Positions 30,696 through 32,391 of a stretch of 32,391 nucleotides of DNA are shown piece by piece (positions within the stretch are counted from its first letter, which is position 1; every line of letters begins with the position of its first letter). Source of the DNA: Verrucomicrobiota bacterium (GTDB lineage Bacteria > Verrucomicrobiota > Verrucomicrobiia > Chthoniobacterales > UBA10450); NCBI GenBank assembly GCA_003219265.1, contig QHQE01000141.1:1-32391 (forward strand), read 5' to 3'. The translations under genes and the position numbers were made by a program. A model generated the notes under the pieces. The model worked only from the letters and a program-made list of their open reading frames with translations. It had not been told where the DNA came from and made no database searches.

Positions 30696-32391
30696 ATGCT
30701 TCTACAATCACTCGATCTTTTTGGCTTCAAATCGTTCGCCGATAAAACGATTTTCAATTTCCACGAAGGCGTCACCGCCATTGTCGGGCCGAATGGTTGT
30801 GGAAAATCCAATCTGCTTGATGCGGTGCGCTGGGCTCTCGGCGAACAATCGGCCAAATCGCTTCGCGGCGACGAAATGGCCGACGTTATTTTCAACGGCG
30901 CCGACACGCGCAAGCCACTTGGTTTCGCCGAGGTTTCACTCACTTTCACCGATTGTACGACCGAGCTCGGCGTGGACTGGCATGACGTGCGCGTAACGCG
31001 CCGTGTTTATCGCGACGGCAATTCTGAATACCTGCTCAACAAGACGCCCTGCCGTTTGCGCGACATCCAGAATCTTTTTGCGGACACCGGAATCGCCCGC
31101 GCCGCCTACTCGATGATGGAACAAGGCAAGATCGACATGGTGCTGAGCTCGCGACCGGAAGATCGGCGCGCGGTTTTTGAAGAAGCGGCTGGCATTACAA
31201 AATACAAGACGCACAAGCGCGAGGCATTGCGCAAGTTGGAAGCGACCGAGGCAAACCTTCTACGCATCGGCGACATCATCAAAGAGGTAAAGCGGCAGAT
31301 CGGCTCGTTGCAACGCCAGGCCGGCAAGGCGCGACGCTATCAGGCGTTGCTCGCCGATCTGCGAATGCTCGACACGCATCATTCGCGCACGCAACTCGAA
31401 TCGCTTGAAACCGAGCTCGCGAGTTGCCGCGCCGAAATCGCGCGCCTCGGTGAGTCGGAGCAGGCAACCCGCGCAAAGATCGACATGGGCGAAAACCAAC
31501 TCGCCGAGCAACGCCACGCGCTGGATGAAATCGACAAACTGATCGCCGATGGCCGCACTGAGTTGCAACGTCTGCAAAGCGAAATCGGGACGCATCGCAG
31601 TCGAATCGAGTTGAACCGGCAGCGCGCCGAGGAATTAACCGAACTCATCGAGCGCGCCCGGAAGGATATCGCCGCGGCCGAGGCAAAGCGCGCCCAGCAG
31701 CAGAAAGAAATACAGGAAGCGGATACGCTGATTGAACAGACGGGCCAGCTTGTGCAAAGGAAACAAGCCGAACTGATAAAGCTCACCGACTCGATCGCGA
31801 AAGTCCGCGCCGAGCGGAGCACGCACGAGACGCAATTAGAAGAGCTGCAACTAACACTGTCGAAAAACGAAAGCCGGATTGCGGAGCTGGAGGACGAACT
31901 CTCCGCCATCACCGTCCGCCGGGAAGCGACTCAGGAAAACCTGCGTGATCTCGAAGCGGCGATTTCCGCCACGAATGCCGCGCGAGACGGAGTTCGGTCA
32001 GAGATTGCGGCGGCCCGTGCAGCCATCGAAACGGCGCAAAAAAATCTCGATCTTCTTAAGGCGGCGGCGCAAGCCGGGGAAGAAAGATTACAGCAGCAGC
32101 AACAGCTCCTGAACGACGCCGAAAAAAGTCTCGTCGCAATTGAACGCGCCTTGACAGAAAAGGAATCGCGTCTCGAAATTTTGCGCCAACTCAACGAACA
32201 AGGTGAAGGCCTCGCTCAAGGTTCGCAGGCCGTGCTCAGAGGACTCGATGATCCGGCGCGAATTCATCCTGCGCTGGCTGGCGCCCTTGTCGCAAAGCTT
32301 GAGGTCGATCCAAAATTTATTGCCGCGATTGAAGCTGCCCTGGGTCGAAATCTGCAAGCGGTCGTTCTGCAAGATGCGAAACTGGCGCCTG
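30696..32391 (+). CDS. smc: Chromosome segregation protein SMC, N-terminal half (runs off window)
   Basis: Condensin ATPase that compacts and resolves chromosomes. 565 codons are visible with no stop. MLLQSLDLFGFKSFADKT is the family start, Walker A is GPNGCGKS (31-38), and GEQSAKSLRGDEMADVIFNG plus GIARAAYSMMEQGKIDMVLSSRPEDRRAVFEEAAGI are the conserved head blocks. From ~170 a long coiled coil follows, and the last ~50 residues (GLAQGSQAVLRGLDDP...ALAGALVAKLEVDPKFIAAIEAALGRNLQAVV) enter the hinge. The second coil, signature motif and Walker B lie beyond the right edge. Confidence 0.96.
   Translation, partial: MLLQSLDLFGFKSFADKTIFNFHEGVTAIVGPNGCGKSNLLDAVRWALGEQSAKSLRGDEMADVIFNGADTRKPLGFAEVSLTFTDCTTELGVDWHDVRVTRRVYRDGNSEYLLNKTPCRLRDIQNLFADTGIARAAYSMMEQGKIDMVLSSRPEDRRAVFEEAAGITKYKTHKREALRKLEATEANLLRIGDIIKEVKRQIGSLQRQAGKARRYQALLADLRMLDTHHSRTQLESLETELASCRAEIARLGESEQATRAKIDMGENQLAEQRHALDEIDKLIADGRTELQRLQSEIGTHRSRIELNRQRAEELTELIERARKDIAAAEAKRAQQQKEIQEADTLIEQTGQLVQRKQAELIKLTDSIAKVRAERSTHETQLEELQLTLSKNESRIAELEDELSAITVRREATQENLRDLEAAISATNAARDGVRSEIAAARAAIETAQKNLDLLKAAAQAGEERLQQQQQLLNDAEKSLVAIERALTEKESRLEILRQLNEQGEGLAQGSQAVLRGLDDPARIHPALAGALVAKLEVDPKFIAAIEAALGRNLQAVVLQDAKLAP

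Overview
The window looks like a chromosomal segment of a Gram-negative bacterium, most likely a member of the Verrucomicrobiota (PVC group). This is inferred from protein character, from intergenic gaps filled with short hairpin repeats, from a fused SecDF, and from an MreC/FlgT_C-like coiled-coil gene embedded in the ribosomal operon. No 16S gene is present to confirm it. Base composition is moderately G+C-rich. No tRNA, rRNA, CRISPR array, transposase or prophage gene was seen.

Layout. Positions 1-8658 (minus strand) hold one merged str/S10 ribosomal operon: rpsL-rpsG-fusA-rpsJ-rplC-rplD-rplW-rplB-rpsS-(secreted coiled-coil gene)-rplV-rpsC-rplP, the last running off the left edge. tuf is absent between fusA and rpsJ. 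A 313-bp divergent spacer with a strong inverted repeat separates this operon from plus-strand tgt, then yajC, fused secDF and rpsU (8972-13662). Facing these, on the minus strand from 22112 down to 13746, lies one tightly packed run: ccsA/hemX-like, hemA, hemC, cobA-hemD fusion, grpE-like, short dnaK-like, and a J-like/TerB-like/SUMF1 protein. The first part makes uroporphyrinogen III and precorrin-2. The last three genes look like a dedicated Hsp70 module, translationally coupled to the tetrapyrrole genes.

From 22152 onward is a more mixed region. It holds a propeller-like secreted protein, apt, two poorly known proteins, queF and queC (with tgt, three steps of queuosine synthesis), a small membrane protein, an NlpC/P60 hydrolase behind an M20 peptidase, an APC transporter, and the first 565 codons of smc, which run off the right edge.

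The most unusual theme is the repeat content. Two kinds recur: palindromic elements, several bounded by TGTAG...CTACA, and 7- or 8-nt units repeated two to four times. They fill intergenic gaps, supply stop codons (yajC, hemA, the 23763 gene), supply the apparent start region of hemC, and form an in-frame insert inside tgt. The strongest candidate for an undescribed functional system is the GrpE-like/Hsp70/J-TerB-SUMF1 cassette.
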